50,161 nt of DNA from Nocardia cyriacigeorgica NBRC 100375 (GTDB lineage: Bacteria > Actinomycetota > Actinomycetes > Mycobacteriales > Mycobacteriaceae). Positions 25,105-33,560 of the stretch are shown here, in pieces (within the stretch, counting starts at the first letter, position 1; every line of letters begins with the position of its first letter). The notes beneath the pieces are model-generated. The model made no database searches. It was not told where the DNA came from and saw only the letters and a list, made by a program, of their open reading frames with translations. The stretch is taken from positions 1 to 50,161 of the forward strand of contig NZ_BAFY01000220.1 of NCBI RefSeq assembly GCF_000308555.1, in the 5' to 3' direction. Made by a program: the position numbers and the translations under genes.

Positions 25105-26166
25105 TCAGGACAGCTGGACGGTGGCGGTCGCGCGCCCGAAGATCTTGCGACCGGCCGACTTCGCGACGATGGCGACGACCGCGGTCTTGGTCTCGGGATC
25201 GACCGACTTCACCTTGCCGGTGAACTCGACCTCGGCCGGTTCGTCCACACCCACGTAGACCGGGCTGGTGAAGCGAACGTTGTACTCCTTGACCGCGCCG
25301 GGATCGCCCAGCCAGGAGGTGACGAACCCGCCGCCGAGGCCCATGGTCAGCATGCCGTGCGCGACGACGTTGTCCAGGCCGACGAGTTTGACGACTTCGT
25401 CACTCCAGTGGATGGGGTTGGCGTCGCCGGAGACGCCCGCGTAGTTCACCAGGTCGCCGCGGGTGAGCCGGACGGTGCGCGGAGGCAGCTCGTCGCCGGC
25501 GCTGATCGAGTCGAAGGCGATGGCGTGCTTGCTCGGCGTGACGTCGGGCACGGTCGGCACCGGCGCGGGGGCCGAGGTCGGCATCGTGCGCGGGTGATGC
25601 TGCGGGGTCTCTTCGCCGAGGCCGTGCATGAGCACGTTGCGGACCGCGCCCGCCAGGTTCGGGTCGATATCGCCGCCGCTGCGGCCGATGAGCGTGGTGT
25701 AGGTGGTGAGCACCAGTTCGTCGCGCTGATCGGTGACGATGTTCTTGGTGACGATGATGTCGCCGCCGAAGGCCTGCCGGAACGAGTGCAGGTACACGTC
25801 GCAGGTCAGCTGGTCGCCGACCTTGATCGGCCGGTGGAATTCCAGGATCTGGTCGGTCTGCATGATCTGGCTCAGGTCGTAGCCGGTGACGACCTCTTCG
25901 AACAGCTTGCGCTGGGCCAGGATGCCGACCAGGGAGATGAAGGTCAGCGGCGCGAGCAGGCCGTCGTAGCCGTACTCCTGCGCGACGTCTTCCTCCCAGT
26001 GCACCGGGTGGTAGTCCTGCACGGCGCGGGCGTATTCGCGGACCTTTTCGCGGCCGACCTCGTAGTAGTCGTCGACGCGGTAGTGGTGACCGACCATGGC
26101 TGCCGCGTGTTCGGCGGGGTCGAAACTTTCGCCCGTCGCGACCGCTTCGTCTGTACCGGTGTTCAT
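25105..26166 (-). CDS. Fused (3R)-hydroxyacyl-ACP dehydratase HadA/HadB
   Basis: 353 aa with two hot-dog (MaoC-like) domains. The N-terminal half resembles HadA (MVGHHYRVDDYYEVGREKV, QDYHPVHWEEDVA). The C-terminal half resembles HadB and has the hydratase motif YAGVSGDANPIHW with catalytic Asp and His. The two are joined by a Pro/Ala/Thr linker (about residues 200-220). In M. tuberculosis these are separate genes that dehydrate FAS-II intermediates in mycolic acid synthesis. The start is ATG 26166, though the binding site is weak. Flanked by rpmG and tRNA-Trp exactly as had genes are in mycobacteria; no hadC follows. Confidence 0.92.
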   Translation of the reverse strand: MNTGTDEAVATGESFDPAEHAAAMVGHHYRVDDYYEVGREKVREYARAVQDYHPVHWEEDVAQEYGYDGLLAPLTFISLVGILAQRKLFEEVVTGYDLSQIMQTDQILEFHRPIKVGDQLTCDVYLHSFRQAFGGDIIVTKNIVTDQRDELVLTTYTTLIGRSGGDIDPNLAGAVRNVLMHGLGEETPQHHPRTMPTSAPAPVPTVPDVTPSKHAIAFDSISAGDELPPRTVRLTRGDLVNYAGVSGDANPIHWSDEVVKLVGLDNVVAHGMLTMGLGGGFVTSWLGDPGAVKEYNVRFTSPVYVGVDEPAEVEFTGKVKSVDPETKTAVVAIVAKSAGRKIFGRATATVQLS

Positions 26167-26255
26167 TGTCACGGGAGGAATGTACCTATCTGACCCCGCA
26201 CGGGGAGTCGGTGGAGCGTTGACCACCGCTGGCCAGATGCACCGTGGAAACGCAG

Positions 26256-26282
26256 TCGGGCCGGACGCGAGGTCCGGCCCGA
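26256..26282 (-). terminator. Hairpin between rpmG and the HadA/HadB gene
   Basis: An 11-bp perfect stem (TCGGGCCGGAC 26256-26266, complement 26272-26282) with loop GCGAG, 88 bp past the rpmG stop. On the minus strand it is followed by CTGCGTTTCC. Probably terminates or attenuates the rpmG transcript. Confidence 0.6.
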
Positions 26283-26369
26283 TGCTTGTTTCACGGCGGT
26301 TGTGTTCCGGCTGGTGCCGGAAGCGAAGTCCCGGCGCCGATTCACGCGGTAGCTACACGCGTGGTTGGC

Positions 26370-26540
26370 TCAGCGGGACTCGCGGTGCGCCCGGTGCGTG
26401 CCGCAGTTCGGGCAGAACTTCTTCAGCTCCAAGCGGTCCGGGTCGTTACGCCGGTTCTTCTTGGTGATGTAGTTGCGGTGCTTGCACTGCTCGCAGGCCA
26501 AGGTGATCTTTGGCCGGACATCGGTGGACTTCGCGGCCAC
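26370..26540 (-). CDS. rpmG: 50S ribosomal protein L33 (zinc-binding type)
   Basis: 56 aa. [20 protein letters not shown] then [20 protein letters not shown] and [12 protein letters not shown]; the two CxxC pairs mark the zinc-containing form. GTG 26540 with AGAAGG upstream. Follows tRNA-Met, as in mycobacteria. Confidence 0.97.
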
Positions 26541-26580
26541 GATATGCCTTCTTTCCGGAACTGGGCTTGATCGGTTGTGG

Positions 26581-26653
26581 TAGCGATGGCCGGACTTGAA
26601 CCGGCGACACAACGATTATGAGTCGTTTGCTCTACCGACTGAGCTACACCGCC
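26581..26653 (-). tRNA. tRNA-Met (CAT)
   Basis: Minus-strand cloverleaf: acceptor GGCGGTG/CATCGCT, D-arm TAGCTCAGTCGGTAGAGC, anticodon arm ACGACTCATAATCGT (CAT), T-arm GGTTCAAGTCC, discriminator A, and an encoded CCA at 26580-26578. Elongator type, since the 5' end is paired and there is no GGG/CCC anticodon-stem signature of initiator tRNA. Confidence 0.95.
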
Positions 26654-26737
26654 ACGGGTCGCATTGCCTTACGGTGCCGTGCCCAGCCCCTCCGAGCGGG
26701 GAGCGATGCCGAGTCGGTCACCACCGGCAATCCGGCG

Positions 26738-26810
26738 AGCCCCCTAACGGAATCGAACCGTTGACCTTTTCCTTACCATGGAAACGCTCTGCCGACTGAG
26801 CTAAGGGGGC
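26738..26810 (-). tRNA. tRNA-Thr (GGT)
   Basis: Acceptor GCCCCCT/AGGGGGC, D-arm TAGCTCAGTCGGCAGAGC, anticodon arm TTTCCATGGTAAGGAAA (anticodon GGT), T-arm CGGTTCGATTCCG, discriminator T. Minus strand, 84 bp upstream of tRNA-Met. Confidence 0.96.
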
Positions 26811-26983
26811 ATGACCTCTTACGCACCGTGACCCGACTTTCCGTGACCCCGGCGCTTCGAAGTCTTGAACGAGGTTACACACTCACCCGTCTCTGCACCA
26901 AACCGGCTGGTCAGAGCAGGTATTTCCGATCTCACGAGCCGGAATGGGCCAGCGGCCACGCACCCATCCGGCCCGGAAACGGA

Positions 26984-27020
26984 AGAACCCCCGCGGATCA
27001 TTTCGATCCGCGGGGGTTCT
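26984..27020 (-). terminator. Terminator after tRNA-Tyr
   Basis: A 16-bp perfect stem (AGAACCCCCGCGGATC 26984-26999, complement 27005-27020) with a 5-nt loop, directly beyond the tRNA 3' end. On the minus strand it is followed by TCCGTTTCC. Confidence 0.8.
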
Positions 27021-27023
27021 CGG

Positions 27024-27106
27024 TGGCAGGTGTAGGATTCGAACCTACGTAGGCTTTCACCGACAGATTTACAGTCTGCTCCCATTGGCCGCTCGGGCAA
27101 CCTGCC
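27024..27106 (-). tRNA. tRNA-Tyr (GTA)
   Basis: Class II tRNA with a long variable arm. Acceptor GGCAGGT/ACCTGCC, anticodon arm CAGACTGTAAATCTG (anticodon GTA), T-arm AGGTTCGAATCCT, discriminator A. 83 nt, minus strand, with its own terminator. Confidence 0.96.
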
Positions 27107-27320
27107 GTCGCGCTTCTCGGCGCGCAGAGCAGAATACAACGAACCCACACCCGGATTGCAAACCGGCTGTACAGCGGCATGGTGAGACCGGCCCGTCCGT
27201 GCCGGCGGCGACACAGACCGCGTCCGGGGACTAATCTCGTTCGGCCGGGTAGAACTAGGTGGGTGCGGCGAACCATCCGGCGCGACCTCGAACGCCGGAC
27301 CGTCAGGACAGGAGCGCAGT
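27107..27320. other. Divergent promoter region tRNA-Tyr / yajQ
   Basis: 214 bp between the 5' ends of tRNA-Tyr (minus) and yajQ (plus). No gene or clear repeat is visible; it must contain both promoters. Confidence 0.5.
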
Positions 27321-27812
27321 GTGGCCGATTCGTCTTTCGATGTCGTCAGCAAGGTCGATCGCCAGGAGGTCGACAACGCGTTGCATCAGGCGGAGAAGGA
27401 GCTGAACACCCGCTACGACTTCCGCGGCACCGGTGCGGCCATCGAATGGTCCGGTGAGGACAAGATCGTGATCAGTGCCGAGGCCGAGGAGCGGGTCAAG
27501 GCCGCACTCGAGGTGTTCAAGGAGAAGCTGATCCGCCGCGATATCTCGCTCAAGGCGTTCGACGCCGGCGAGCCGGTGGTGTCCGGCAAGACCTACAAGA
27601 TCACCGGTTCGCTGGTGCAGGGCATCGACGCCGAGCACGCGAAGAAGATCTCCAAAAAGATCCGCGACGAGGGTCCCAAGGGCGTCAAGGCCCAGATCCA
27701 GGGCGACGAACTACGCGTCAGCAGCAAGAAGCGCGACGACCTGCAGGCCGTGATCTCGCTACTCAAGGGCGAGGACTTCGGCATCGCCCTGCAGTTCGTG
27801 AACTACCGGTAG
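27321..27812 (+). CDS. yajQ: YajQ family nucleotide-binding protein
   Basis: 163 aa. Opens MADSSFDVVSKVDRQEVDNA and continues KELNTRYDFRGT, LIRRDISLKAF, IRDEGPKGVKAQIQGDELRV and SLLKGEDFGIALQFVNYR, all YajQ hallmarks. Family members bind RNA or, in some proteobacteria, cyclic di-GMP; the actinobacterial role is unclear. GTG 27321 with AGGAGCG upstream. M. tuberculosis has its homologue (Rv0566c) in the same htpX/menJ neighbourhood. Confidence 0.95.
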   Translation: MADSSFDVVSKVDRQEVDNALHQAEKELNTRYDFRGTGAAIEWSGEDKIVISAEAEERVKAALEVFKEKLIRRDISLKAFDAGEPVVSGKTYKITGSLVQGIDAEHAKKISKKIRDEGPKGVKAQIQGDELRVSSKKRDDLQAVISLLKGEDFGIALQFVNYR

Positions 27813-27818
27813 CCGAGT

Positions 27819-28886
27819 TCACCGCCCCGGACGCCGGGGCGGTAGCGCGCTGGTATCCATGACGTTCAGTGAGCCCGTCAGGGTGGTTTCCTCGTAGTCG
27901 AAGTGCGTCTCCAACTCGGTGGCCAGCCGGTCGAACTCGGCGCGCAATCGCGCGGGGCGCCCATCCGGCGCCTCGGCGAGCAGCGCCTGCAGTTCGGTGA
28001 TGACCCGCGCCACCTCCGTATGTTCACGGGCGAGCCGGTCCAGCACCGGCGCCAGCTCGGGGAACTGCTGGGCGAGTACGGGAAACACGCCGTCTTCGTT
28101 GATGTGGTGTTCGTGCAGCGCCCCGCAGAACGCCACACAGTGGGTGCGCAAGTCCTGAGGCAACTCCGGGAGGGCAGCAGAGGCCGGATCCTCCAGATGC
28201 CGCGCGAGGCCGGCCCGCACCGCGTCCAGGTCGCGGCGAAGTTGTCCGTGCACCTGCTTCAAGTGGTCACTGATCGCGGTGGACCGCGCGGCCGGGCCGC
28301 CGGTGGGAGCAGGCGTGGCAGCCGCGCCCGGAATCTCCGCCGAGCCCGCCCGGAGACCACGAGTGGCGATGAACAGCCCTGCTGCGCCGGTCAGCGCGAC
28401 GGCGCCGGCGATCACCCCGCGACGCGCGAGCGAGGTTTCCCGCGAACGCCGAAGGGCGAATACCGGAATCACCCGGTCGGTCGCCTCCTGGTAGGCGGCG
28501 AAGGCCGGATCGCGCTCGCACTGGGCGGCGTATTCACTATCGCGCTTCGTACCGGTCAGCTCGGTGGCGATGGCGCCGTACCGTTCGAGGCCGTTCGCGG
28601 CAGCGATCTCGACCACCACTTTCGGGTTCGCACGCAGATTGTGCGCCCACGCGGGATCACGATCGCCGCCCGCGTTGCTACCGAAGATCAGCAGTCGATC
28701 ATCCTCGGCGTGATAGACGACAGGCGTCGTATGCGCTCGACCGGATCTGGCCCCGGTGCTGGTCAGCAGGATCAGCGAAGCCCCGGCGAATACGCCACCG
28801 ACCTTTCCGCCGTTCGCCCGGAACTCGGCGATCACTGCCGCGTTCATCGCAGCCACCGACGGCGGCTGCGCGTTGCCCTCACTCAT
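27819..28886 (-). CDS. Deazaflavin-dependent nitroreductase-like / hemerythrin fusion, membrane-anchored
   Basis: 355 aa. Residues 1-147 form a DUF385/Ddn-type F420 oxidoreductase domain (LILLTSTGARSGRAHTTPVV, RLLIFGSNAGGDRDPAWAHN). Residues about 156-175 are a membrane helix (RRGVIAGAVALTGAAGLFIA). Residues 205-340 form a hemerythrin HHE domain with candidate iron ligands H208/H213, H260/H261, E264, H289, H328 and E332. ATG 28886 has GGGAGGA upstream; the frame continues to 29222 but opposes the marR gene and is a shadow. Divergent from marR over two operator-like sites, so probably MarR-controlled. A redox or oxygen/NO-sensing role is inferred. Confidence 0.88.
   Translation of the reverse strand: MSEGNAQPPSVAAMNAAVIAEFRANGGKVGGVFAGASLILLTSTGARSGRAHTTPVVYHAEDDRLLIFGSNAGGDRDPAWAHNLRANPKVVVEIAAANGLERYGAIATELTGTKRDSEYAAQCERDPAFAAYQEATDRVIPVFALRRSRETSLARRGVIAGAVALTGAAGLFIATRGLRAGSAEIPGAAATPAPTGGPAARSTAISDHLKQVHGQLRRDLDAVRAGLARHLEDPASAALPELPQDLRTHCVAFCGALHEHHINEDGVFPVLAQQFPELAPVLDRLAREHTEVARVITELQALLAEAPDGRPARLRAEFDRLATELETHFDYEETTLTGSLNVMDTSALPPRRPGR
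27821..27843. terminator. Hairpin between the convergent yajQ and hemerythrin genes
   Basis: ACCGCCCCGG (27821-27830) and its complement (27834-27843), loop ACG: a perfect 10-bp stem 8 bp past the yajQ stop. It lies inside the last codons of the opposing gene (PPRRPGR), so the C-terminus of that protein is encoded by the hairpin. Confidence 0.65.
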
Positions 28887-28936
28887 GTCCGGTCCTCCCG
28901 GTCGCGTACTAACCTTGGCGAAGAGTCGAAACCCTA

Positions 28937-28970
28937 TTTGCTTTGCAAGCAAATCCATTTTGTAAGCAAA
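28937..28970. promoter_or_regulatory. Two MarR-type operator sites in the divergent promoter
   Basis: TTTGCTT-TGC-AAGCAAA (28937-28953) is a perfect 7-3-7 inverted repeat. TTTTGTAAGCAAA (28958-28970) repeats its right half and an imperfect left half 4 bp further on. Both are AT-rich islands in GC-rich DNA, 22-56 bp before marR and 50-85 bp before the hemerythrin fusion. Typical of MarR autoregulation and control of the divergent gene. Confidence 0.75.
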
Positions 28971-28992
28971 GGTTATTTCGGAGGTGTCCGGG

Positions 28993-29466
28993 ATGTCAAT
29001 GGCCGAACCGGCTACGCCGGGAATAGGTGTGGACGAAGGCATCCGCAGTCTGCTGTTGCTGATGCCGCGCGTGGTCGGCCGGGCGAAGAAGCTGCGGATC
29101 CCGGAGGATCTACAGTCCTTCGCGCTCGCGCCGCGGCATCTGTCGCTACTGGCGAATCTGGTGTTCGAGGGCCCGATGACGGTGAACACCCTGGCCGCGC
29201 ATCTCGAGGTGGCGCCGACCACGGTCAGCCTGATGGTCGGGGATCTGAGCCGTCAGGGCGTGCTGGAACGGCGGCCGGACGAGCAGGACCGCCGACGCAC
29301 CATCGTCGCGATCGCACCGGCCCATGAGCGGTCGGTGAACGCTTGGCTCGGCGGTAGCGCGCGGGCGTGGCGACAGGTGCTCGAACCGCTCACCGCCGAG
29401 CAGCGCCGTCTGTTCGTCGACACCCTGCGGGCCTACGAAGAGGCGTTGGGCGGCGAGGACGACTGA
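28993..29466 (+). CDS. MarR family transcriptional regulator
   Basis: 157 aa. Winged-helix core: LAPRHLSLLANLVFEGPMTV, NTLAAHLEVAPTTVSLMVGD (recognition helix region) and the wing LERRPDEQDRRRTIVAI with the conserved DxRR motif. ATG 28993 with GGAGGTG upstream; the GTG at 28984 overlaps that site and is unlikely. Divergent from the nitroreductase-hemerythrin gene. The ligand (perhaps an oxidant, phenolic or quinone) is not deducible. Confidence 0.92.
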   Translation: MSMAEPATPGIGVDEGIRSLLLLMPRVVGRAKKLRIPEDLQSFALAPRHLSLLANLVFEGPMTVNTLAAHLEVAPTTVSLMVGDLSRQGVLERRPDEQDRRRTIVAIAPAHERSVNAWLGGSARAWRQVLEPLTAEQRRLFVDTLRAYEEALGGEDD

Positions 29467-29472
29467 GATCGC

Positions 29473-30348
29473 TCAGCTCCGCGGGCGGCCGGCCAGCTCT
29501 TCGAGGCGGGCGATGCGGTCGGCCATCGGCGGGTGCGTGGAGAACCAGCGGGCGGCGCGCTCGCCCGGACGGAACGGATTGGCGATCATCAGGTGGGACT
29601 GGGCGGTGAGCTGCGGTTCCGGGGGCAGCGGGGCGGCCTGGACGCCGCGTTCCAGCTTGCGCAGGGCCGAGGCCAAGGCGAGTGGATCACCGGTGAGTTC
29701 GGCGCCGGATTGATCGGCCTGGTACTCGCGTGACCGCGATACGGCCAGCTTGATCAGGGTGGCAGCGATCGGCCCGAGCAGCGAGACCAAGATCACGCCG
29801 ATGATGTTGGGGCCGCCCTCGCGGTTGCCGCCGAAGGCGGTGGCGAAGAAGGCCAGGTTGGCCAGACCGGAGATGACGGCGGCCAGCGCGCCCGCGACCG
29901 AGGAGATGAGAATGTCGCGGTTGTAGACGTGCGAAAGCTCATGACCGAGCACGGCGCGCAGCTCGCGTTCATCGAGAATCTGCAGGATGCCGCTGGTGCA
30001 GCAGACCGCCGCGTGGCGCGGATTGCGGCCGGTGGCAAAGGCGTTGGGGGCGTTGGTCGGGCTGATGTAGAGCCGCGGCATGGGCTGGCGGGCGGCGGTG
30101 GCGAGCTCGCGCACGATCCGATAGATCACCGGCGCCTCCAGCTCGCTGATCGGCTGGGCGTGCATGGCCTTCAAGGCGAGCTTGTCGCTGTTGAAGTAGG
30201 CGTAGGCATTCATGCCGACGGCCAGCAGGATCGCGATGACCAGGATCGTCGGGCTGCGGAACATCGCCCCGGCGAACACGATCAGCGCGGAAAGGCCGAC
30301 CATCAACCCGAAAGTCTTGATCCCGTTCGCATACCCATGCCCGTGCAT
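29473..30348 (-). CDS. htpX: Membrane zinc metalloprotease HtpX
   Basis: 291 aa M48 peptidase that degrades damaged membrane proteins. Two N-terminal membrane helices (about 13-50), zinc site HELSH (136-140) with third ligand E208 in SREYQADQSGAE, further membrane helices about 148-200, and STHPPMADRIARLEEL at the C-terminus. ATG 30348 (MHGHGYANGIKT) with AGGAG upstream. The stop lies only 6 bp from the convergent marR stop. The htpX-polyprenyl synthase-menJ order matches M. tuberculosis Rv0563-Rv0561c. Confidence 0.96.
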   Translation of the reverse strand: MHGHGYANGIKTFGLMVGLSALIVFAGAMFRSPTILVIAILLAVGMNAYAYFNSDKLALKAMHAQPISELEAPVIYRIVRELATAARQPMPRLYISPTNAPNAFATGRNPRHAAVCCTSGILQILDERELRAVLGHELSHVYNRDILISSVAGALAAVISGLANLAFFATAFGGNREGGPNIIGVILVSLLGPIAATLIKLAVSRSREYQADQSGAELTGDPLALASALRKLERGVQAAPLPPEPQLTAQSHLMIANPFRPGERAARWFSTHPPMADRIARLEELAGRPRS

Positions 30349-30511
30349 ACGTCTCCTCGCCGCTCCCCCGTCCTGTATGGATTTCCGCGCCGCCCGGCGG
30401 CGCACAACGCTCCTCGACTGCTACTGATCTTCATGTAATCCAGCTGTGCGAGTGCTACAGAATGGCAACGATCGCGGCGGCGGCGGAGTTCCGCCCCGCC
30501 GCGGCGAGGAA

Positions 30512-31534
30512 CTAGCCCACCCGTTCGATGGTGTATCGCACCAGCCGCACCAGTGCGTCGTTGGCGGGACCCGGCGGCAGCGCCGAGAGTTCGGCGTAGG
30601 CGAGGTCGGCGTATTCCTGGAGCTTCTGCTTGGCCTGGGTCATGCCGGGCGAGCGGCCGAGCAGCTCGAGGGCCTCATCGACCTCGGCGTCGGTTTCCAG
30701 CGGGCGCGCGAGCAGGGTGCGCAGCCGGTCGCCGTCGGCGCCTTCATCGCGCAGGGCGTAGAGCACCGGCAGGGTGTGCACACCTTCACGCAGGTCGGTG
30801 CCGGGAGTCTTGCCGGACTGGGCCGATTCGGAGGAGATGTCGATGATGTCGTCGGAGATCTGGAAGGCGGTGCCGACGGCGTCACCGAGGCGGGCCAGCC
30901 GCTCGACGTGCTCGGTGTGGGCGCCGGAGAAGGTGCCGCCGAATCGACCGGCGGCCGCGATCAGCGAACCGGTTTTCTCCCACACCACGCGCAGGTAATG
31001 CGCGACCGGATCCTTGGCCTCGGCCGCGCCCATGGTCTCGCGCATCTGACCGGTGACCAATTCGGCGAAGGTTTCGGCGATGATCCGCACCGCGTCCGGG
31101 CCGAGGGTCGACACCAGCCGGGACGCGTGCGCGAACAGGTAGTCACCGGCGAGGATCGCGATGCTGTTGCCCCAGCGCGAATTCACGCTCGGCGCACCGC
31201 GGCGCATGGTCGCCTCGTCCATCACGTCGTCGTGATACAGGGTGGCCAGATGCACCAGTTCGACGACGGTGCCCGCGGTGATCAGGTCCGGGTCGGTCGG
31301 GCGCGGGCCGAGCTGGCCGGTGAGGATGGTGAACAGTGGACGGAACCGCTTGCCGCCTGCCTTGGCCAGGTGCAGGGCCGCTTCCTGAAGGAAGGACGCG
31401 CCGTCGGACAGCTCTTCGATCAGCAGCTTCTCGACGTCGGCCAGGCCGGTACGCACCGTGGCGGCGAGTTCGGAATCGCCGAGATCCACCCCTGCCACTA
31501 CCGTGCTCTCGTCGCTCACAGCAGATGTGCTCAT
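30512..31534 (-). CDS. Polyprenyl diphosphate synthase
   Basis: 340 aa trans-isoprenyl synthase, in the syntenic place of M. tuberculosis grcC1 (Rv0562). Condenses isopentenyl diphosphate with allylic diphosphates; a menaquinone side chain is the likely product given menJ next door. First Asp-rich motif DDVMD (within LATLYHDDVMDEATMRRG), second DDIID (within FQISDDIIDISS), plus GGKRFRP. ATG 31534 with GGGAGAAG upstream; the frame extends to 31645 without support. Divergent from menJ. Confidence 0.94.
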   Translation of the reverse strand: MSTSAVSDESTVVAGVDLGDSELAATVRTGLADVEKLLIEELSDGASFLQEAALHLAKAGGKRFRPLFTILTGQLGPRPTDPDLITAGTVVELVHLATLYHDDVMDEATMRRGAPSVNSRWGNSIAILAGDYLFAHASRLVSTLGPDAVRIIAETFAELVTGQMRETMGAAEAKDPVAHYLRVVWEKTGSLIAAAGRFGGTFSGAHTEHVERLARLGDAVGTAFQISDDIIDISSESAQSGKTPGTDLREGVHTLPVLYALRDEGADGDRLRTLLARPLETDAEVDEALELLGRSPGMTQAKQKLQEYADLAYAELSALPPGPANDALVRLVRYTIERVG

Positions 31535-31775
31535 TTCTTCTCCCAGCGATGCGTCCGACCCACGGTCAAAGAACCTAGCGTGTCCACGGTAGATAACCCC
31601 ATGAACACCGTCACTCCCGGCAATATCCGCTGGGGCGCACCGCACACCTTCGCATACCGGACGCGGCGGCGGACGTCGAGCCCGGCGGTGCGTCGGCGGT
31701 GGAGTTCGCCGGCCCGCCGCATGTCACACGGCACCGGCGTCGACACCGATGCCGGCGCGCTGCGAGTATGGGTCC

Positions 31776-33056
31776 ATGGGTGCACCGGATGTCACACCAG
31801 CGGGCGGTGACGAGCAGACACACGGCGCGGTCCCCGCGCACGCCGATGTCCTCGTGGTCGGCGCGGGACCGGCCGGCTCGGCCGCCGCGACCTGGGCCGC
31901 GCGGGCCGGCCGCGATGTGCTGCTGGTCGATTCGGCGGTTTTCCCGCGCGACAAGACCTGCGGCGACGGCCTGACCCCGCGCGCCACCGCCGAATTGGAG
32001 CATCTCGGGCTCGGCGACTGGGTACGCGCGCACACCGTCAACCACGGCCTGCGGATGACCGGCTTCGGACGCGAGGAACTGCTGCCCTGGCCGGGTGGAT
32101 CGTTCCCCACCTACGGAAGTGCGGTTCCGCGCACCGAACTCGACGACAAGCTGCGCGAGACCGCGGTGAAGTCGGGGGCCGGAATGCTGGAGGGCGCCAA
32201 GGTCGTCGACGTCACCAGAGACGGTGAGCGGGTCACCGGCGTGACCGTACGTACCGGGACAGGCACGCGGTCGATCAGCTGCCGGACCCTCGTCGTCGCC
32301 GACGGTGTGCGTTCGCCGGTCGGCAAGATCCTCGGCCGCGAGTGGCATCGCCAGTACGCCTACGGTGTGGCCGCTCGCGCCTACATCAGCTCGGAGCGCT
32401 CGGCCGACCAGTGGATCACCTCGCATCTGGAATTGCGGGACGCGAACGGTTCGCTGGTGCCGGGCTATGGCTGGGTGTTCCCGCTGGCCAATGGCGAGGT
32501 CAATATCGGGGTCGGTTCGCTGGCGACCGAGCGCCGTCCCTCGCATATCGCGTTGAAGCCGCTGCTGGAGCACTACACCGCATTGCGGCGGGAGGAATGG
32601 CAGTTCAGCGGGTCACTGCGGGCGGTGGCGTCGGCGCTGCTGCCGATGGGCGGCGCGGTGTCGAATATCGCCGGGCGCAACTGGGTGCTGGTCGGTGACG
32701 CCGCCGGTTGCGTGAACCCACTCAACGGCGAGGGCATCGATTACGGGCTCGAAGGCGGGCACATGCTCGCCGACCTGCTCGACGAACCCGATCTGAGCAC
32801 TGTGTGGCCGGAGCTGCTGCGGGCCCGCTACGGCCGCACCTATTCGGTCGCGCGCCGAATCGCGGGCCTTGCCACCCATCCGCGGATGGTGCCGCTGGGC
32901 GGGCCGCCGGTGATGCGGTCGAAGTTCTTGCAGCGCACCGCCGTTCGGGTGATGGGCAATCTGGTCACCGACGAGGACGTGGATCTGGTGGCGCGGGCCT
33001 GGCGGATGGCCGGGCGGGTGTCGCGGCGTTTCGACGAGCGTCCGCCGTTCTGTTAG
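31776..33056 (+). CDS. menJ: Menaquinone reductase MenJ (geranylgeranyl reductase family)
   Basis: 426 aa flavoprotein that in M. tuberculosis (Rv0561c) saturates one isoprene unit of menaquinone-9. FAD-binding VLVVGAGPAGSAAATWAARA (about 23-42), GDGLTPRA, the second FAD motif VLVGDAAGCVNPLNGEGI, and geranylgeranyl-reductase features throughout. ATG 31776 is used; an upstream ATG at 31749 is possible, and neither has a strong binding site. Divergent from the polyprenyl synthase, so chain synthesis and saturation genes are adjacent. Confidence 0.93.
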   Translation: MGAPDVTPAGGDEQTHGAVPAHADVLVVGAGPAGSAAATWAARAGRDVLLVDSAVFPRDKTCGDGLTPRATAELEHLGLGDWVRAHTVNHGLRMTGFGREELLPWPGGSFPTYGSAVPRTELDDKLRETAVKSGAGMLEGAKVVDVTRDGERVTGVTVRTGTGTRSISCRTLVVADGVRSPVGKILGREWHRQYAYGVAARAYISSERSADQWITSHLELRDANGSLVPGYGWVFPLANGEVNIGVGSLATERRPSHIALKPLLEHYTALRREEWQFSGSLRAVASALLPMGGAVSNIAGRNWVLVGDAAGCVNPLNGEGIDYGLEGGHMLADLLDEPDLSTVWPELLRARYGRTYSVARRIAGLATHPRMVPLGGPPVMRSKFLQRTAVRVMGNLVTDEDVDLVARAWRMAGRVSRRFDERPPFC

Positions 33057-33064
33057 CCGCTGCC

Positions 33065-33496
33065 GTGACGCCGCGACCGGTGCCCGAAGACCTGCTCCCG
33101 CATCTGCGGCGGGCACGGGATCTCGCCGACCGCGACTACGCCCAGCCGCTGGACCTGGACGGCCTGGCCGCCGCGGCGGGTGTGTCGAAGTACCACTTCC
33201 TGCGCTGTTTCGCCGCGACCTATGGCAAGACGCCCGCGGTGTATCTGGCCGAGCGGCGCATCGAGCGGGCGCAGGACCTGCTGCGCGCCACGAATGTCAC
33301 CGTGACCGAGGCGTGCATGCTCGTCGGCTACACCAGCCTCGGATCGTTCTCCCGGAAGTTCACCGAACTCGTGGGAATGTCGCCGTCGGCGTATCAGGCG
33401 AAGTTCGCCGCCGATGGCGCGCCGCGGATCCCGGGCTGTTACGTGTTCATGCACGGTTTGTCCGATCGCGCACCGCGGCCCGACAGCGGCCTGTGA
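33065..33496 (+). CDS. AraC family regulator, DNA-binding domain only
   Basis: 143 aa with two HTH motifs: LDLDGLAAAAGVSKYHFLRC and TVTEACMLVGYTSLGSFSRK, then the AraC signature FTELVGMSPSAYQ. There is no sensor domain. GTG 33065 lies 8 bp after menJ; the frame runs further upstream across menJ but is a shadow there. It precedes a VOC protein on the same strand, a common pairing in actinobacteria, so it may control that gene. Confidence 0.88.
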   Translation: MTPRPVPEDLLPHLRRARDLADRDYAQPLDLDGLAAAAGVSKYHFLRCFAATYGKTPAVYLAERRIERAQDLLRATNVTVTEACMLVGYTSLGSFSRKFTELVGMSPSAYQAKFAADGAPRIPGCYVFMHGLSDRAPRPDSGL

Positions 33497-33560
33497 CGGC
33501 GAACCACACCGAGCAATTTCGGAGAAGCCGATGCCAGGTCGGCCGCCCTAGCCTGAGCTC

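Noticed and set aside
28887..29222. Extension of the nitroreductase-hemerythrin gene upstream of 28886
   Set aside because: It runs through the divergent promoter and antisense to marR; the start at 28886 has GGGAGGA.
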